Shown here piece by piece: positions 1-12,187 of a stretch of DNA of 64,000 nt. The notes under the pieces are model-generated. The model worked only from the letters and a program-made list of their open reading frames with translations, had not been told where the DNA came from and ran no database searches. The DNA comes from Brugia malayi. Taxonomy: Eukaryota > Nematoda > Chromadorea > Rhabditida > Onchocercidae. Numbering within the stretch: the stretch's first letter is position 1; each line of letters starts with the position of its first letter. The position numbers and the translations under genes were made by a program. The stretch covers positions 6,548,001 through 6,612,000 of the forward strand of contig NW_025062478.1 of NCBI RefSeq assembly GCF_000002995.4, read 5' to 3'.

Positions 1-271
1 GTTTACTCTTCACCTGTTAATTAATTTTAAAATTAAGACATTCCTACACCTCCATAAGACATGAACCAAGTAAATAGCAGTATTTTCCATTAAAAAAATT
101 ATCAGTGGAAGAGATAAAGGTGCATGCGAATCGTTCTCTCAGAATGACTTTTGAATGGGCGGTTATTTTGATTTCATCTACTCTAGACAGTTTTGCAAAC
201 TTTCTAATTAATAAAGCCAATCTAAATTAATGAATGTAATCTTTGCTCTCCTTTGGTATAACTTAATTCAG

Positions 272-3200
272 AGGACGAATTTCAGGATGTTATTATGGCA
301 ATTGCGGAAACAGCTTTTGTCGTTTCTGAATTTCCTGTTATTTTATCATTGGAGAATCATTGTTCCATGAAGCAACAAAAGAAAATAGCATTGTATTGCC
401 GAGAAATTTTCGGAAATTTTTTACTTACCGAACCGTTAAGCAATTATCCGGTGAGGCCTTTAGCATTCCTTCTCTAAAATTTATTGAGAATGCAGAAATT
501 TTAGTAGATTGATCCTTCTAGAGGATTTTTTAGCATATTAGTTAACATATTATAAAATTTTATGTGTGAATTAAACTGGACAAAATTAGATAATTTTATT
601 GAACTGCTAAATTTGTTAAAGTTATTTAGATCAAACAGGGTGTGAGTCTGCCGTCTCCAAACGCGCTCAGGAAAAAAATTTTGATTAAAAATAAGAAAAT
701 CAGTAATGGAGAAACAGAGGATTTTTTTAACAAATCAATTAGTAAGTTAAAATCTACTCATAAAATGTTCAATTATTAAAATTGGACATTTAAAGAATTC
801 TTAGAGCGATAGTTTTTTTAAAGTACCGCTTTCTTCATCCACTTATGTTATTAATACTCGTATAATGATATCACTTAAGTATTGCTGAAAATGCTGTTAA
901 TTTAATCATACTGAAATTGAATTAAGTGAAATTTTAAAATCATTCCATGATGCTGCTTAAGTTTAAGTTAAAAATAATTTTATAACAAGTTTTTCCATTG
1001 GTTTTTAAATCTTTTTCCGTTAGTGTCTTCTTTAAGTGATCAGATAACTTCAGAAGCGGTAATTATTTTAATTCAACAGTTAATGACAAAGGTTTGCTTC
1101 TAGTGATATCAATTTCTCTGTTTACTACTCTGTATACTATAAATAAACCGTATTTGAACGCTATGCTTTCCAAAGATTGTTTCAGCGTCACAAAGTGTCA
1201 TGGAAAGTGATCCCAGTGAAAGTGAAAGTAGTGAAAAAGGTGGATTCAAATTTACCGGGAGCATTTTTTATTTTTTTGATATTTTTACATAGTTCTCGAG
1301 TAGACTTGAAGTGAAGTTTAAATTAAATTCAAATTGGATTTATAATCTAACTTGGTTACTCTATTCAAGTTGCATTATTTTTCACATTTAGATGATATTT
1401 TGCACCAAAATGAGGCGAATATACAGGAGAACTCACAAAACTCAGTTAGTTATTATTATTATTTCCAGGATTAAAAATTTTGTTTTTAAATTTCAAATCA
1501 CTCATAATCTCCAAGGAACTGCAGGTTATTGCTCGCGAACTATCAGACCTTGTGAATTATATGCGTGCCATGGGCAAGTTCACGTCATTTACAGAATGCG
1601 AAAGCAAGTTTTCCGTTTTTCTCAGTGTATAGTTGTGAAATAATTCATAATTGATAATTCCAACAATCTTTTCTTCTTTTCCATGCTCTTCTTTCAGTTA
1701 CTTCTCAATTTTTTAGTAAATTTGATACGATTATGCATTAGTTTGAAAATCAATACTTATACTAAAGTAGACGAATAGTTCAAAAATTCTAATTTGGAAA
1801 TCGAATTTCAGAAGGCTCTATGCACTTAAGTTACTATGTTTTCTGATGAAAAGAAACCGCACTTATTATCACTTTCAATTTTAGTTTTCATGTGATAAGA
1901 TTGCAGGCAAACAGATGAGTTATGGAATATTTTCGATGAACGAATCTCGTGCTTATGAACTGGTAAAAGAGAATCCAATCGAATTTGTAAATCATAACAA
2001 AAAGCAAATTACCCGTGTTTATCCAAAAGGCAAACGTGTTGATTCCAGCAATTTTTGGCCTATTGTAAGCTTCCGTCATAACGCCTTTGAATTAATTTAT
2101 TGAATGTTTTTAATCATTGTGAAACATTTTTGTAAAAAAGGCAGATTTTCTTTTCTAGAAATTTTGGAATTGTGGTTGTCAAATGACGGCAATAAATATG
2201 CAAACACCTGATATACCTTTTCAAATGAATGTTGCATTTTTCGAACAAAATGGCCATTCCGGATACGTCCCCAAACCAAGTCTAATGCGTAAAGCCGATG
2301 CAAAATTTAATCCATTCGAAACGCATACGATGGATCTTGTTGTACCCGCCTGTCTTTCTGTTACCGTTAGTTTTCTTTTTAGCTTTGATTTATTCTTAAG
2401 CTTCGAGAATTTTTGATTTCCTGATCAATGCCAGCTGTTTGTAGGTGATTTCTGCTCAGATGTTATCATTTGCATGCGAGAGGCGTCCTTCAACATATGC
2501 AGAAGTGAATTTTTACGGACATTTTAACGATTTGTCACGATTTTCTAAACGAAAATATCGCACAAGAATTGTCATGGATAACGGGATTAACCCCGTTTAT
2601 ATGGACTTTTGTGAGGAAAGTTTTAAATTTGAGAAGGTAAGCTACCAAACTACCAAGAGTTTACGTTTTGTAATTATACAAGTTCGGGAGGAAAATAAGT
2701 TTGTATTTTACAGATAATATTTCCGGAAATGGCGTCAATTCGTTTGGCCGTATACGAAGATAGTGGTCGCCTTATTGGACATTGCTTCTTGCATGCAAGA
2801 TTACTCTTACTTCTTTCCTAAAATATCTGACAAATTACTGCTCTATTTAACTACCAGAATTTTTCGGCCACTTTACTTGCTGTTTTGAGTAATCATAAAC
2901 GACATTTTCCTCAATGTTATAGCACTCCATTTAGTTTATCTACGGTTTTTAGAATCAGTCTATTTATCACACAACAGTTTCAGGTCCGCTCAATTCAGCC
3001 AGGATTTCGGCATATTCCACTTCGAAATGCTCATAGCCACCCACTGGGTCCTGTATCACTATTTGTTTTATTGCTTGTTCATGATTATATCGACGACGGA
3101 AGCCTTAGTACGTTTATTCATTTGATTTTTTTTTTGAGAGTTGTTCATATTTTCTTCAGCCATGCTTCCTTAATTTGGTCTTATTATTAGTTGCTTAATG

Positions 3201-5926
3201 ACAAGGTAACTGATCATTCCCGGAAATAAAAGATTTATTCAGTGTTACATTGAAATTACACTCAACTTTCACTCGAGATTTCTTCCACAATCTAAATATA
3301 AAGGTTTAATGTTTCTACAACTTCAACTTAAGTGTAATCATTTATTCGAAGAAATTAGCGATACCTTTACCGTTGCAGATCTGGTAAATACACTACAGAA
3401 TCCAATCGAGGCTATGAAGAAAATAATGGAAAGTGAAGAAGGTATGTAATTATTGTCGATAGTGCCTAAATTCATGCATATTGAATTCTTGAAACCAATT
3501 GCTTTTATTTGAACATGCGAAACACCAAAGATGATTAAAATAGTTGACATCTAATAATGACTGGTTCATCTTGAAATAGTCAAAAATGAATGTTGAAAAT
3601 CTGATCAAAATATCACGCATTCTTCAATTTTTAGCAGCTTCTGCAGCATTGATAAATCCCATAGATACTATGAAACAGCGTGAGAAAATGCTTGTGGCGT
3701 TAGAGGAAAGTGAACCAAAATCGCTATCTACAGAATCAACAATTTGGGATGTGCTGGAAGAGGGGAAGGAATACAGTAGTGTGGATCACGGGCAAAATCT
3801 GGGAAATAGTGCTGCCTTATTATTAAAAGTAAGTATTTTATGAAACTGATGAAATCACTGCCGTATTCTATTCTACAGTGTTTTCTTGTTTTGTATTAAA
3901 GGATTTTTCATAAGCAATTTCTTAGATGAGATCCACAAGTGCAGAGAGTGAATTGGCAAAGGAAGGGAGTATATGTGAGGATGGAATGAAATCATTTAAT
4001 TTCGATAAATGGAACGTGTCCGGTACGCACAGTAAACATATATTCAATTATTTCGTTTTTAGAGAAAAAAAAAAAAATTGTAAGTTTTTGTTTTCCACGA
4101 CAATGAATTAATTAAAATGATTCGTTAAATAACTGGTGCTATGGGATTCATGCAAGAGACTAATACTTGGCATACAGAAGACGTTGTGTGTGGAATGTGC
4201 AGATAATTGATGGTTTCCTCAAGTTTTCATCTCTTTGGGAACATGCCAGACATATCTATTCACTATAGTTGCATAGTTAGTAGCTAAGTTAAGCCCCAAA
4301 CTTGTCTTATTTTTTATTAACTTTCTAGTGGAACTAAACCTAAAATGTTATCCGTACCAAATTTAATATCGTCTTATTGTACTTAATTTCTGTAATTTGT
4401 TAAATTGTAGAAAAACTGAAAGAGCGTTTTTATTTGGATGATATGGAAATCAGATTTTTAAGCGAAGATGAATTAGCCAGCAGTCGAAAAGTCGTAAAGT
4501 TGGAAAAGAATTTCAAGAAGAAATATGAAACTATCCTAAATCTACTTGATGGCTCCTCTAAGCAAAAGTATCTTTGCGTTAATAAAGAATAATCTGGAAG
4601 AGAGGGATGAAAAAATGATTTCAATTTCATCATTTTATAAATCATTTTTCGAAATTTGAAAATTAGAAATTATAAAGTAATTTATCTCTCACATTTATGA
4701 AGTAAAATCATTTTAGACCAATATCCTCTGCTATGAGAAATGTTCATGAGGATACTTTTGTTATTTATGCTAAGTATGAAAAGGAGGTTAGTCGTTTTTG
4801 AAATAACATATTTTTTGAATTAAATTAAATAAAAAACAGAGGATTTTGAAGGAACGGTCATAATTATCTGTTGTATCTTGCAATTTGAATTACTTAAGAC
4901 ATAAATTGTGTTCAGAGAACAGAACTTATTATATCACTGGCTGAACAGAACAGGAAGAAACTCATTAAACGACTTGATATGGCGTACAAATAGTATGTCC
5001 ATTTAATAATAAAACAATAAATGAAATAATGAATGAACTGTAGCTTAATATCGCTTTAAGAATCGTATTAAAATTTTTAATCAAAAAAAAATCTTTCATT
5101 GTTTAAGGTACTATGATTTATATTTTTTAGAAGAGGGGTCGAAAAGGTATGAATTTATGGGTCGTTGAGCGATTCACTGGTAAAGTAAAACTTTTTTAAA
5201 AAAGATTATCGAGAAATGAATTCTTTGAATGATTCAAGATGATTTTATGATTTTAATTACTTTTGTTTCAGTGAGTCGAAACAACTGACCAGATTAAATC
5301 ATCAAAAGCGCTACGCCGAACAATGGAGTGCAACACGAACGGAGGGGTATGTCACCAATGTAAACAATAGTTACCTTTAAATGAGTTACATCATTTCTCT
5401 TTCATACCTTTACAGATATTTTTTAATTATACTGTGTTTATTATTGTTTGTTTCGTCAGTAAATGTAAATTTTGCTTGAATAGCTGCATTAACATAATTT
5501 TACTCGGATATATTGCACCGGTAAAATGATATAACTCTAACTCTCATAAAATTTTAAAATATTACCTTAATTTATTTGAATTTCCAAAATATCTTATGCT
5601 CTAATAGTTTGCTTTATTTTGAGGAAATGATTTTCAGGACAGAAGAATTGCGAGGAAAATATGTGAAACTTGGCGTAGAAGAGCAAAGAAGGTTAAATAA
5701 ATCAAAAGAAAAAAGACTGAAGGAAATTGACGAAAATTTCGAGTTGCTAAAACATGAAATTGAAATACGAATGGAGCAGGTAGTATGTTATTTGAATGTG
5801 TGAAATGCATTTGAATTGTCGAAATATGAATGCAACAGAGTGTTTTATATTTAAATCAAATTTGCGTAGATATTTTCATAATTTCAGAGATTGAGAAAAG
5901 CCATCTCTGTGCTTCATGGCCCGTAA
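272..5926 (+). CDS. egl-8: Phospholipase C-beta, 3' part (X-box end, Y box, C2, C-terminal coiled coil)
   Basis: Gq-regulated PLC-beta, which hydrolyses PIP2 to IP3 and diacylglycerol at the plasma membrane. The gene is cut by the window start. Exons read by eye: 272-450, 630-741, 1186-1239, 1392-1444, 1516-1624, 1907-2064, 2159-2365, 2445-2636, 2714-2794, 2984-3107, 3379-3441, 3635-3828, 3926-4022, 4411-4567, 4717-4786, 4916-4992, 5272-5346, 5638-5779, 5888-5926 (726 codons plus stop, phase-checked). Exons 1-2 carry the end of the X box (FPVILSLENHC, CREIFG, LPSPNALRKKILIKNKK). An acidic Ser/Glu linker follows, then the Y box (IEFVNHNKKQ, YPKGKRVDSSN, GCQMTAINMQTPD, GYVPKPSLMR) and a C2 domain (IGHCFLH/VRSIQPGFRHIPL). 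The tail is the long charged helical region typical of PLC-beta, ending ISVLHGP. The 2794/2984 junction needs a GC donor. Exons 1392-1624 in the X-Y linker are the least certain. Among nematode PLCs the X-Y linker and long tail fit egl-8 best. Confidence 0.9.
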
Positions 5927-6731
5927 TTATGGACTGATGTTTCTATCGCATATGATTTGCACATTGATATTTATTGTTATTTTTAATTGTTATTTACATA
6001 AATCAATTTACCAGAAACTTTTCTATTTCACATTAACCTATGTCATTGGGGAGGAATAGGGAGAATAATAATAATAATATATATATGAGCTGGTTTCTTG
6101 AGAGCAAATATATTTGAAGAGTTATTTGGCAATGGAGAAAAAGATTGCAAGGTTGATTAAGTTGACGGAATGGGGTCAGGTAAATAAAGACATGTTGAAT
6201 GTCCTTTTTCTCCATAATTTCGATGTTATTTTCTCTGTTTTATATGCAGTTTTATAAAAAGTAATTAAGTTAAAATAAACAAAAAAAAAATTCTGTAGAC
6301 CAACATAAACTAATATTAAAAAAAAACCACTTGAAAGCACTTATGATTTGATCTCGTTTAAGTATTGTTAATTAATTCGTTTAGCTTGGAGAATTATAAA
6401 CATCATGATCTTTAAAAATTATAAGCAGTTTTAATAAATAAAGTATATATTGCCGTTAATAATTATTGTGAAATGGCAAAATGATTGCGATCTTATGGTC
6501 GTAATATTTTCTGACATAGAACTGCAGAAATTAAATGTTCTTAAGCAATCATTTCATAAATATATTGAGATGGACTAATAAGTCCAGAATATCTTTTCTT
6601 TTATAAATATTTTTATAAAAGATAAAAGGGATGAGTTGCGATGCACTTTCTATTTTCTTTCAAAGATTACCTAAAGTGACAGTGATCTTCTTAGAATTTT
6701 AAATGGTAGTTAATGTACAACTTCCATTCAA
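5927..6731. other. Convergent intergenic gap egl-8 / NK-2 gene
   Basis: This is the 3'-to-3' space between two convergent genes. It is AT-rich with short A runs and an (ATA)n stretch near 6065-6085. It presumably holds both 3' UTRs. I see no gene in it. Confidence 0.6.
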
Positions 6732-9418
6732 TTACCAAGTCCATCTATTTGGCATGTAATAATGTGAATTAGAAGGCAAAATAGAAGTGGTAGGTGTGAA
6801 ATAGCTGCCATTTGGTGTGAATGGATCCGGAAGAGTATTTGATGCTGGGTAAGTACCGGTAACAAAATCCGTAGGGCATGGTTTTCCATCATGCACCAGC
6901 ATTTGTACCGGGATGCGTTTTGATTGAGAAAAGTTAATAGATGGCATTGGCTGTGACAGATTACCAGTTACTCTCTTATCCTGATAGGTCTTCTTCGTTT
7001 TGTACCTGAATAGTGGAAGATTTTTGGAAGGCTTTAGAGCTTTGCATATGAATAAATCTTCTAATTTGAATTGAAAGGTGTGAGTTAGTATGTTTATAAA
7101 TGAAAAGATCAAAGAACGTCACATCTTAGATAAATTAAATAACATAACATCTTTTCTTTACAAAAAAGGCATCAATTCAAAGTGAGGAAATGAAATTGGA
7201 CTTTGAATTCATACTAAAGCGCGGAATTTTCTAGAAATTTTATTAAACTATAAATATTTGATGCATAAGATTTGATAAATACCTGTGGTTCTGGAACCAA
7301 ATTTTTACTTGTGTAGGTGTCAACCGGATTTGCATAGCAAGCTGTTCACGTTCAGGTGCCGAAAGATACCTCTGTGTGCGGAATCTCCTTTCAAGTTCAA
7401 AAGTTTGCAATTTTGTGAATAAGACCCGTCGTTTACGCCGTTTCTTTTTCCCGCTTTCTTCAATAAAAAGCAAATTAGGAAATGTGGAGGAGAAGATTTT
7501 CAAGAAACTTCTTTCTTCACATTTTCTTTGTTTTAGAGAAGCATTTTTATGTATGTAAAATAATAGAATATAATTTGTAATTGATCAGTGAGAATTGTTA
7601 AATTCAAATTAAGAGCGAAATGTCCACCTTCATCCTCATTAACTGTATCGTTTTCATTGAGAACATCGGTAATGTCTTCACTTGCCCCTCTACTAAAGCA
7701 GTATTAATTAATTATTTCAACGATATCATATAAATTTTCAATGTTCATTCCATCTACTTCACTACTTACATTAGTCACCTTTCCGATAATCACAACATGC
7801 TGTATGGAAGAAACCAGTAAAAGTAAATTGAAATTTTTTAAATGCTAATTTTAACAGACAATATGAGAAAGTACCTGGTTATACTGGCATCATTAATATC
7901 TTCTTCATTTTCGGATTTGTTACATTGTAATGAAGTAGGTAGTAATGATGGTTCCAGATTTTTTTCAACTTGACTACAACCAGCAACTGCTGCATTTATT
8001 ATTTCAAACCTAAACAACGAGATAAAAATTCTGAAAAAATGTACAATGAATCCATAATTTCAGGAATAAATGTTTTATTTTGAGTGATAATTAAATTTAT
8101 AAAAGAAGTGATAACAAACCCGAGAGGAACAGCAGATGATGTAAGATAAGACTGATGTGTACTGAATGCGGTCTGATCATACATTGCATAGGAAGTGGCA
8201 CATGGTGAATACGAAGCATCAAATGTTGGTGAAGCTCGGTGGTGTCCTGAATGATGACTGTATTTCAAATTAAGTAGTTTAACATATCGATAATCGTCAA
8301 ATTTATGCAACATATTCAGTTGGAAAAATATTTTGTCTATAAAAGTTGAAAAATTTTAAATAATGGCGATCAAATGCATTTGTTCTGACTGTGTTCGTTT
8401 GTAATATAAAAAATCTTCATAAAAGCTTATAAACTACTAAACTAATCTCATACCAATGAATAAATAGAAGTTAAAAGAGGAAAGCTCACCGCCAAGTAAC
8501 GGTAAGTGATCAGTCCAGGATGATGAGGGATAGTTGCAACAGTTACCTACTCCTGTACCACCATCAAGTATATCACATCTGCAGAAGCAAACTTTTCAAA
8601 AAGTGGATTTAGTACTACATTATGTGCAATTCGTGAAAAGCCTAAGAATCATTCAATATTTGTCATTAAAAAAACTTTCGCTTAATGAAGCAACAGTGAA
8701 AAATAGTCTCGTTTTAATAGATAAAAGATATTTCGTTTTTAAGGTTAACAAATGAAAAATTTATTTCGAAACTACTGGAATCGACTTTGTTGAATGAAAA
8801 TGTTAGTAAGTTTTATCCTGAAGTGATCTGTTGAGATAGAACAGTAGTTCTGTTTACGATTAATTCATTGAGTTGTTCTAGAAAGTAATCATCTAATTTG
8901 CGAAACAATCTTTATCCCAATTTATTCCCATCCTCTCTCTTCTTCTGTCAACAGCGCCTGCTATCTGATATTACATTAGTGCTACTTTTATACATACCTT
9001 TTCAGCACTTCAGCTATTAGAAAGAAACTTATTCAACATAGTTTTGTTAGATTCTCTGTTTGAGATATTTTGCATAAATATACTAAAAATATACGAGATA
9101 TTTTGCATAAAAAAATATACACGTAGTATTGCTTCAACTTAGTATAAAATCTCATTTAGTCTGTTGTTTTAGTTATTTTTCGTTGCTTTTTTTTTGATAT
9201 ATTTATATCAAAAATATTTTAACTTACTTGTTATTGATGAAACCAGCTGTTGTTGGAGTGCCAATAGCGGTAGTAACAGTAGTAGTAGGCAGACAATGTG
9301 ATGCTCCTAATGAATTAGAGTTTGATCCTGATAATCCAGCAATTACTGTCGCTGTTGTTCCGGAAGTAGTAGCAGCCGCATGGGCGGCTGCAAATGCAGC
9401 AGCGTTCAGTGGAAACAT
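6732..9418 (-). CDS. NK-2 class homeobox transcription factor
   Basis: Sequence-specific DNA-binding regulator of the NK-2 family (vnd/Nkx2.2, tinman, C. elegans ceh-22/ceh-24/ceh-27). Exons in transcription order: 9418-9228, 8578-8490, 8336-8120, 8009-7875, 7692-7628, 7457-7283, 7005-6732. They total 1146 bp, giving 381 residues plus stop, and all phases match. The start is the ATG at 9418, opening an Ala/Thr-rich segment. The middle is Ser/His-rich, then acidic. The homeodomain spans about residues 239-298 ([36 protein letters not shown]) with the NK-2 diagnostic Tyr at homeodomain position 54, split by an intron at position 53. Residues 321-334 ([14 protein letters not shown]) are the NK2-specific domain. 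I see no clear N-terminal TN (eh1-like) motif. Homeodomain residues ([20 protein letters not shown]) look closer to the vnd/Nkx2.2 side, but I cannot pick one C. elegans orthologue, so no symbol is given. Confidence 0.93.
9061..9120. repeat. Imperfect direct repeat in NK-2 intron 1
   Basis: The block GAGATATTTTGCATAAA occurs twice, each copy followed by an A/T run ending AATATAC, with slightly different spacing. It looks like a small local duplication inside the first intron of the homeobox gene. Confidence 0.6.
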
Positions 9419-9599
9419 ATATTTGTAAGTAGAAACTTTTTTGATACTGTTTTTGTTAATGGAAAAAAAGAATTGTGAAAAAGTGAATTTTGAAACAGTA
9501 TCTGCTTGTTAACTGATAAGCATATAACAGATGGTTGTTGGGTTAGCTCAATTTTGTAGAACTATCTGAAGTGGTGTATGAATCATAGATCCATTTATC

Positions 9600-9627
9600 G
9601 AAAAGTACTGTTTAACCAGTACTTTTC
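9600..9627. repeat. Perfect 11-bp inverted repeat (hairpin)
   Basis: GAAAAGTACTG and its exact reverse complement CAGTACTTTTC are separated by a 6-nt loop (TTTAAC). The element lies about 180 bp upstream of the NK-2 start codon. Its function is unknown. Confidence 0.7.
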
Positions 9628-9660
9628 AAACATACTGGAGAAAATTGAGAAAATTCTCCA

Positions 9661-10249
9661 CTACCACTTAGCACACCCAGTATTCGATGAAATGTAGCAA
9701 TCATTGGCGATCAGCTCCATAACTTCTTCTTTATTCCATTGCAAATCTATACAGAGTTCAGGTAAATTAAATTTGTCCGCCCCCTTTCGAGTTTTTATCA
9801 TTTGTCATTGGATGTCGATACACGGTATTTGTCTCATACTCTTCATCTATATTATCTTTCGAAATCTGTCTGTTTGGGATATCGCTTCGTCTCTTTAAGT
9901 AAACTTGAGGAAGGAGACAGTAAACTGAACAACAAATGAATGATTTGTTCAAGTGACATTTTCCCGCTATATTGCAATCTTCAGACTTTGCATTTTCTTC
10001 GTATAAATTGTCCAGTTCAAACTTATGTATGTTTGTACAATCTATTCGATTGATGATAAAACAAAATGCAGTGTATTCTTTTAGATGGTAAATGAGGTGA
10101 GATGTTAGATCAATTTTTTAAGTCATTTAATCAAGACCATTTAACAAATAGAATGACAGTTCAAAACTTGAGTTTAATTCTTAGTTTGATCTACTTCTCA
10201 GCTTGTAAATATGCATGATCGAATAGTCCTGGTAGCTATAATAGCTCAT
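9661..10249 (-). pseudogene. Candidate gene with one apparent +1 frameshift at a G5 run
   Basis: On the minus strand an open frame of about 115 codons runs from about 10110 to 9767, including FELDNLYEENAKSED and RRSDIPNRQISKDNIDEEYE. It ends in a stop just after a run of five G (plus-strand C 9780-9784). Reading four G instead would continue in frame for about 40 more residues (ADKFNLPELC... ending SNTGCAKW, stop at 9661). A possible first exon, 10249-10195, starts with ATG (MSYYSYQDYS) and joins in phase to an acceptor at 10041 or 10077. That exon overlaps the first exon of the (+) gene below by about 10 bp, so one of the two may be wrong. The family is not recognised. The break may be a real pseudogene lesion, a polymorphism or a sequencing indel. 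Confidence 0.35.
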
Positions 10250-11546
10250 CACTGACAATTAAGATTGATATGAGTTAAGATAAATTTCGAAAAAGAACAA
10301 TTAGAAAATTTCAATCAATTCTTGAAGACTTAAAATAAGCTGAAAGAAAATATAATTGATATTGACCTTTGTGCCTACATATCTAAAAATGATGACAGAT
10401 GTGAAAAATTGTTCTCAATTGATCTTCATCTCAAATGACAGTGTTGTGGAAGGTAAACAACCACAGTAGCTACAAGAGATGATGAAGTAGAACTGTACAT
10501 TGAATCTATTCCATCTGTAAACATTTCCCATTCTATCTTTATCTCTACTTTTTACGATGACATTACGAAAACCAACAGTTTGCAGCTCGATTTCGCGCAT
10601 TATGAGACGATTTTAAGAGATTAAATAATTGTCAAAAAATGATTTTTGATGATTTGGAATTGTAAGAATTTTTTTTATATGATACTCTTTTACTTGAAAA
10701 AAAAAAAATGTTAAGACAGTTTTTGAAATTGTGATGTTGAAAATTTGCTACGGCAACTTTAACTGGGATTGCTAATTACGTATGACATTTCGAATAGAGC
10801 AAAAATGTATTGGACATAACATTTTGATAAGACAAATGGCCAAATATTCTTATATTGACAAATCTATTAAGATAGCGTTAATCGAATTAAAAAATATCGA
10901 TCGTGAATCCAATTTAGATGAAAATGAGAAGTAAAAAATCGGAAAATTTTTGAGAATTTAAGTATACTGCCAGAAAAAATTACAGATCACTGATATCTTA
11001 CGAATAAAATGTGAATGAAAAATAAGGTATATTAATAGCAACCATTTTTGCAATTGGAAGTACACAGTTGAGTCAAAGTTAGTTGACTCTAATGTAGCTT
11101 TCACATTACAAAGGAAGTACACATTAAATGATTTACATCTCGAGGGAACTACTGGAAGTACCACAGGCAGTGCTGTCTTTTCAGACCTCATTTATCAAAT
11201 CTCAAAAAATTGCTAATTTTTTGTGATCTCAGTTATTGCTGCCGATAAATGTGATTCTTCTCACTTTTCATCTGAATTTGAGAGTCTATTGGCACTTGGA
11301 CCAATTCCAACTTTATTTTTTGTGCCACTGAATGTGCTGTATTTTGCCGTTTGTCTTCATCATTATTTCTGGCCACAAACGAATAGTAGTAGTAGTTTCA
11401 TTGATGAACTAAGAATTATGTTGCATTCACTAATGGAAAGGCATTCATCCTTGCAAGCAAGCATGCCTAGTTTGGTTGGCCCAACTCAATTATCAGAAGA
11501 AGCGAGCAGTTGGCCTAGCAGTAGAAATTCGTTTTTACTTATTTAG
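10153..11546 (+). CDS. Putative type I membrane protein, orphan
   Basis: Five exons joined by eye: 10153-10204, 10467-10577, 10798-10930, 11039-11157, 11233-11546. They total 729 bp, giving 242 residues, phase-checked. The start ATG opens a convincing signal peptide (MTVQNLSLILSLIYFSALA). The predicted ectodomain of about 120 residues has several Cys (KQKCIG, NHFCNW, ADKCDSS) and N-glycosylation sites (SVNISH). One membrane segment near the C-terminus (PIPTLFFVPLNVLYFAVCLH) is followed by a Ser-rich cytosolic tail ending SSRNSFLLI. I do not recognise a family. The donor of exon 2 and that of exon 4 (11157 or the alternative at about 11169) are weak, so details may change. It lies about 640 bp upstream of another membrane-protein gene on the same strand. 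Confidence 0.45.
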
Positions 11547-12187
11547 CATTTTATCTGCCTATGTGAAAGACAACTCACTCAATAGCTACAATGCTTATCG
11601 GCTAGATTATTTCTTCAAATTAAGTGTAGTACTCTCTTGCAATCTTACAGATTTGAAATTTAATCCATTGAGAAAATTCTTCTGAACAGCCCATCACAAT
11701 TTTCTTCTAAGCGCAAATATAAAAAACATTTTAAAATAATTTAAAAACATAGTTTCTAAAATTAATTCAATGTTATCAATTTCTGCTACTTAATTTTAGT
11801 AATCGAATAGCGATATTTTACGGTTCCTTACTTTACGACTTCCAAGTATCATTTTCAAAAATCCAGATTTGTTGTTAAGACTTATATTTGTTGGAAACAA
11901 CTCATTTTATCATTTCTAAATCTTATGGACCTTTTTTAATTTTTAAAATTTGATTCGCATTTTGTTATGCAACTCATATCCGAACAATTAAAGCTGGGGC
12001 TCTTTCCATCATTGTTCTTAATAAATCAATTGACTTTTTTGTTATCTTAATTCAAAGATGAAGTGCAATTAGAGTTTTAAGCATTGCTTATTCCAGAAAA
12101 AAAGAATGTTAATGCTTTTTCGGCAATGTCATTCGCGATATTCTTATTTACTATTTGACAATATTTCTAAAATCGTGTAAAGTAAGG

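Noticed and set aside
1392..1643. 83-codon open frame on + strand within egl-8
   Set aside because: The real egl-8 linker exons (1392-1444, 1516-1624) use different frames that match PLC-beta (ELSDLVNYMRAMGKF). The long frame is a shadow.
9228..9428. Val/Ala-rich frame on + strand
   Set aside because: It is the mirror of the Ala/Thr-rich first exon of the NK-2 homeobox gene, which joins in phase to six more exons on the minus strand.
10399..10466. Possible extra exon 10399-10452 followed by a 14-nt GT-AG gap
   Set aside because: Phases fit, but a 14-nt intron is far below the nematode minimum. Splicing 10204 directly to 10467 also fits and gives a better signal peptide.
10415..10600. 61-codon minus-strand frame (starts MREIELQTV)
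   Set aside because: The opposite strand gives a secreted-type reading that joins in phase to the neighbouring exons. No minus-strand partner exon was found.
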